DNA from: Natrialba sp. SSL1
GTDB taxonomy: Archaea > Halobacteriota > Halobacteria > Halobacteriales > Natrialbaceae
Direction: 5' to 3'
DNA: 64,000 bases
Assembly (NCBI RefSeq): GCF_001861355.1
Contig: NZ_MASN01000048.1
Location: 1 to 64,000 of the forward strand
A program made the translations under genes and the position numbers. The notes under the pieces were generated by a model. That model had not been told where the DNA came from. It was given only the letters and a program-made list of their open reading frames with translations, and made no database searches. Of the stretch, positions 61,613 to 64,000 are shown in pieces (the stretch's first letter is position 1; every line of letters begins with the position of its first letter).

Positions 61613-62539
61613 TTATTGTGGGAGTTGCACCACGTAGTCAGCCGCCAGCTTCTGGAACTCGTCCCACTCCGGGAGCCGGTCGTCGTCGACCTCGCCGTGC
61701 GTCTCGAGGTAGCGGAGCAAGGCGTCGATTTCGTCTTCGAGGTCATACTTCGCTGCCTGCTCTCGGAGATTTTCCTCGTCGACGTCGACATGGCTGAGCA
61801 GGAGCAGACAGTACGAGCGGTGTCGACTACCGTCGTCGATCAAGAGGGTATGACAGCAGAGCTCCGCCGTCGAGACTGCGTCGAGGTCCTCGGAGTAGAC
61901 GTAGTAGCGGTGGCCGGTAAGCAGGAACTGGAGGTCAAAGGCCACGAATCGAGCAAGGCCGGTTTCATGGAACTCCTTTGCGTCGATATCCGTCTCGGCC
62001 TGGGCAAGGAATTCGTCGTAGTCCTCCCAGAGAATCGTACCCTTCGGGACCACGGCTTCGAGGCGGTGGCGATGCAGATGGTGTGCAAGTTCCCGAGCGA
62101 ACTCGTGGAGGCGGTCGAAATCGGCGTTGAAGTCATAGCGGCTGTCGGCCGTTCCGACGAGCCCACGGTCGCGAAACCGCTTGAGGACGCGGTTGACCGT
62201 GTTGCGGTAGTTGTCGCTCTGGTCGGCGATCTCGGAGACGGTTCGCGGCTGGTCGAGATAGTACAGCACCTCGAGTGCCTTCCCGGTCAGCAGCTCGGGG
62301 AACTCGATGTGGGAGTGTTGGCGGACGAGGTCCTGGTAGAGCTCGACGGCGCGAGCATCCGACGGGACGACTCGTTTTCGACGGCCGTCGCGTTCCGTGT
62401 AGACGAGCCCCTTCTCGATGAGGTCGCCGACGGCACGGGAGAGGTAACTCTCGCTGTGGTCGAGCTTCGTCGCGAGCTCGGAGATCGTGTCGCCGCGGTC
62501 GACCGTAGCGAGGACCTCGAGTTCAATGCGCCGGAGCAC
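61613..62539 (-). CDS. Helix-turn-helix regulator, possible antitoxin-type
   Basis: 308 residues from the GTG at 62539, just after a TATA-like tttatatacc (about 62563-62572 on the plus strand, reversed) so probably leaderless. Two winged helices: LRRIELEVLATVDRGDTISELATKLDHSESYLSRAVGDLIEKGLVYTERDGRRKRVVP and LTGKALEVLYYLDQPRTVSEIADQSDNYRNTVNRVLKRFRDRGLV. The C-terminal domain (about 150-308) is not recognised and includes HRYYVYSEDLDAV and SHVDVDEENLREQAAKYDL. In haloarchaea such genes often pair with a nucleotidyltransferase; the partner here looks dead. Confidence 0.75.
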   Translation of the reverse strand: MLRRIELEVLATVDRGDTISELATKLDHSESYLSRAVGDLIEKGLVYTERDGRRKRVVPSDARAVELYQDLVRQHSHIEFPELLTGKALEVLYYLDQPRTVSEIADQSDNYRNTVNRVLKRFRDRGLVGTADSRYDFNADFDRLHEFARELAHHLHRHRLEAVVPKGTILWEDYDEFLAQAETDIDAKEFHETGLARFVAFDLQFLLTGHRYYVYSEDLDAVSTAELCCHTLLIDDGSRHRSYCLLLLSHVDVDEENLREQAAKYDLEDEIDALLRYLETHGEVDDDRLPEWDEFQKLAADYVVQLPQ

Positions 62540-62677
62540 GGTGTAACATAGTACGAAACTGGTATATAAAGAAGTTTCAAGTAGTGTTACAGCCAGCAAT
62601 CGCGAGAACCGTCTCTGTCGTCTTAACCAACAAACCTATGGATTCGTGGGCCGTGTTGGTTAACACAAGAGTAGCCG

Positions 62678-63001
62678 ATGTCCTACGAACCCCCGACTCC
62701 ACCAGCGACCTTTACGACAGAAATTGTCAATACGCTCAACGAGTCGGACCCGGAGCAGCTCCGAGACGTTGCGACGTACGCTGAAGCGCTCGCCGAGCAC
62801 AAAGAACGTGAGGCCCGTCTCGAGGAGTCGGCAGATCAAGAAGAAGTGGAGGAGTTGCCAGACGACCTACCGGACGACGTCCCCGCAAAGGCGACGGTCA
62901 CGATCAAGGAGATCAATGATAATCGCTACTCCTACTGGCAGTGGCGGGAGGGAGAGAAGATTCGTTCTCAGTATAAGGGCCCGGTCAACCCGGACGAGTA
63001 A
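62678..63001 (+). CDS. Small haloarchaeal protein, DUF6788-like
   Basis: 107 residues. An acidic helical N-terminal half (EQLRDVATYAEALAEHKEREARLEESADQEEVEELPDDL) is followed by AKATVTIKEINDNRYSYWQWREGEKIRSQYKGPVNPDE. The last block, with YYWQWR..KI.S.YKGPV, is the conserved core of this small family. It may be a regulator or nucleic-acid-binding factor; function unknown. It ends just before the second origin. Confidence 0.7.
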   Translation: MSYEPPTPPATFTTEIVNTLNESDPEQLRDVATYAEALAEHKEREARLEESADQEEVEELPDDLPDDVPAKATVTIKEINDNRYSYWQWREGEKIRSQYKGPVNPDE

Positions 63002-63035
63002 AACTCGATGAGGGAGGTCGATGAGGGAGGACACC

Positions 63036-63054
63036 CACCCCACGTTTCCGTCGT
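63036..63054 (-). repeat. Origin recognition box A
   Basis: CACCCCACGTTTCCGTCGT, reverse complement of the right-side boxes, with a full G string. Confidence 0.85.
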
Positions 63055-63099
63055 AACTGGATGTGGGTGGTGGGGGTGACGCTGATTTCGAAGGGGCCA

Positions 63100-63120
63100 C
63101 ACCCCCCGCGTTTCCGTCGT
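63100..63120 (-). repeat. Origin recognition box B
   Basis: C-A, six C, then GCGTTTCCGTCGT; same orientation as box A, slightly longer C string. Confidence 0.8.
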
Positions 63121-63421
63121 TTCTCCACGACGGCGTAGGGAGAGACTACGATAGTGCTATGCAGCCACTAATCATATTGACCTAGAACCAACCTAGACAT
63201 GAACTAATTTCTGGGACACATAGATTAAAGTGGTATAGATGAGAAATGCTCATTAAGTGTACTTCAACAAAAGAGGGGACGAAGTACTTCGCCCCTCAGA
63301 TGAAACAATCCTTTCCAGCTGCTTCTGTAGACGGCCAGCTTTGGACGGCTAGGCCGCTCTCGTCTTTGGTACCTCGTCGTGGACGTCCTCTTCGAGTCCC
63401 CTCCCCGCCTGTTCAGTGATT
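63121..63421. other. AT-rich core between opposed origin boxes
   Basis: 300 bp without a gene. The left half is AT-rich (gaactaatttctgg, agattaaagtgg, ctcattaagtgtacttc), unlike flanking DNA, fitting an origin unwinding region. Confidence 0.6.
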
Positions 63422-63440
63422 ACGACGGAAACGTGGGGTG
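63422..63440 (+). repeat. Origin recognition box C
   Basis: ACGACGGAAACGTGGGGTG; opposed to boxes A and B. Confidence 0.85.
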
Positions 63441-63496
63441 TGTGGGTTCGGGATTCGAAATCGAGGAAACGCTTCCGTCTATGGGTTTCCTCTCTC

Positions 63497-63511
63497 ACGT
63501 CGGAAACGCGG
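63497..63511 (+). repeat. Degenerate origin recognition box D
   Basis: ACGTCGGAAACGCGG; the core is intact but the G string is lost. Confidence 0.55.
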
Positions 63512-63574
63512 CTATATTGTCAATGATCTAATTCCGCCGAATTACGGCATTTTCCGGCTGATATCGGACAAGAA

Positions 63575-63593
63575 ACGTCGGAAACGTGGGGTG
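63575..63593 (+). repeat. Origin recognition box E
   Basis: ACGTCGGAAACGTGGGGTG, about 50 bp before the orc1 start; may also control orc1 expression. Confidence 0.85.
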
Positions 63594-63643
63594 GCATTCT
63601 CCACTAGATTTATACTCTCCCCGCACACACCGTGTGATATTCA

Positions 63644-64000
63644 ATGACGCCCAACTCTTCACCCAGTTCTGTCGACGATCCACTCTTTGAATCCGGGCAT
63701 CGTATCTTCGCGAACAAGGATCTCCTGAAAATCGGCCACGTTCCCGAGGCTGACCGAATCGTCGGTCGCGACGAGGAAATCTCGAAGCTCGCGAAACGTC
63801 TCAACGGTGCTGTCCACGGATACTCCCCGGAGAACGTGATGATCTACGGGAAAACTGGGACCGGTAAATCTCTTGTTTCAAAACACGTCTGCCAACGAGC
63901 TCAAAATGCCGCTCAGGACGGCGTCGAGATTGGAACAGCGTATATCGACTGTGCTGAAGACAATACCGAGACCCAAGCAATCTCTTCACTTGCTGCGAAG
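63644..64000 (+). CDS. orc1/cdc6: Orc1/Cdc6 family replication initiator, cut by right edge
   Basis: 119 residues visible from the ATG at 63644; no stop before the edge. FESGHRIFANKDLLKIGHVPEADRIVGRDEEISKLA is the family lead-in, and Walker A GKTGTGKSLVSKH is at about 68-80, followed by YIDCAEDNTETQAI. A TATA-like element (agatttatactc, about 63606-63617) lies upstream. It is similar to the initiator at 3570-4862 in this region but is a separate gene with its own origin boxes. The rest of the AAA+ domain and the winged helix are outside the window. Confidence 0.93.
   Translation, partial: MTPNSSPSSVDDPLFESGHRIFANKDLLKIGHVPEADRIVGRDEEISKLAKRLNGAVHGYSPENVMIYGKTGTGKSLVSKHVCQRAQNAAQDGVEIGTAYIDCAEDNTETQAISSLAAK

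Larger units (their letters stand above)
63036..63593. other. Second predicted replication origin, upstream of orc1
   Basis: Five box copies surround an AT-rich segment (about 63160-63285). Two lie on the left as CACCCCACGTTTCCGTCGT and its variant, and three on the right in reverse orientation. Consensus on the plus strand at the right side is ACGTCGGAAACGTGGGGTG. The orc1/cdc6 gene follows at 63644. The sequence differs from the boxes at 4901-5690, so each initiator likely has its own origin. Confidence 0.88.

Noticed and set aside
61604..62551. 315-residue plus-strand frame
   Set aside because: It mirrors the regulator at 61613-62539, whose minus-strand reading has two clear winged helices.

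Overview
The window is haloarchaeal DNA and looks like part of a megaplasmid or a plasmid-like genomic island. The predicted proteins are strongly acidic. GC is mostly high, with sharply lower patches. Promoters are archaeal in type (TATA boxes). Marker proteins include two Orc1/Cdc6 initiators, a TATA-binding protein, phiH1-repressor-like winged-helix proteins, a haloarchaeal Tat-lipoprotein NirK and a CGCGG-type peptide. No rRNA, tRNA, CRISPR array or housekeeping gene was seen.

Layout. 1-2850: a tightly overlapping minus-strand operon of unknown haloarchaeal proteins that runs off the left edge; two members are paralogues. 3049-5690: a winged-helix gene, orc1/cdc6 and a replication origin with four direct and one inverted Orc1 boxes around an AT-rich stretch. 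6281-9660: HNH remnant, CGCGG peptide gene, doxX and nirK (nitrite reduction), then a truncated gene. 9862-16128: a lower-GC island bounded by an exact 20-bp direct repeat. It carries a Pycsar-like cyclase and membrane effector pair, a second divergent class III cyclase with DUF3892 and membrane proteins downstream, and an unknown overlapping gene pair. 16260-23776: an AddB-like/AddA-like helicase-nuclease pair. 23833-29674: small membrane proteins, winged-helix regulators, a DUF2441-like protein and a decayed partial copy of the 16260 gene.

29675-38011 is a compact operon: a small conserved protein, a possible AbrB-like regulator, an Eco57I-type restriction-methylase whose second half is far more AT-rich than its first, a SNF2-type helicase, and a divergent TATA-binding protein. 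38063-43968: a PhiH1-like regulator, a plasmid-type 472-aa protein, an IS1341-type end, a Fic/Doc-like protein, an ADP-ribosylglycohydrolase and gene fragments. 44024-46419: an unknown gene plus a PD-(D/E)XK-like protein, lying between an intact and a truncated copy of the ADP-ribosylglycohydrolase; the truncated copy is interrupted by a 101-bp MITE. 47099-54599: a nonsense-broken gene, a DUF4011-type helicase with a Vsr-like nuclease, a broken RecB-type nuclease and a NucS-like nuclease. 54616-63001: HAD-like, pentapeptide-repeat and HhH proteins, a CARF-wHTH sensor, DUF1810, PadR and other regulators. 63036-64000: a second origin with a different Orc1-box sequence and a second orc1/cdc6 cut by the window edge.

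Taken together this is a defence-rich accessory region between two replication origins. The loci most worth testing are the Pycsar-like island (9862-16128) and the restriction-methylase/SNF2/TBP operon (29675-38011). Functions beyond domain level are inferred from motifs read by eye; no database search was run.
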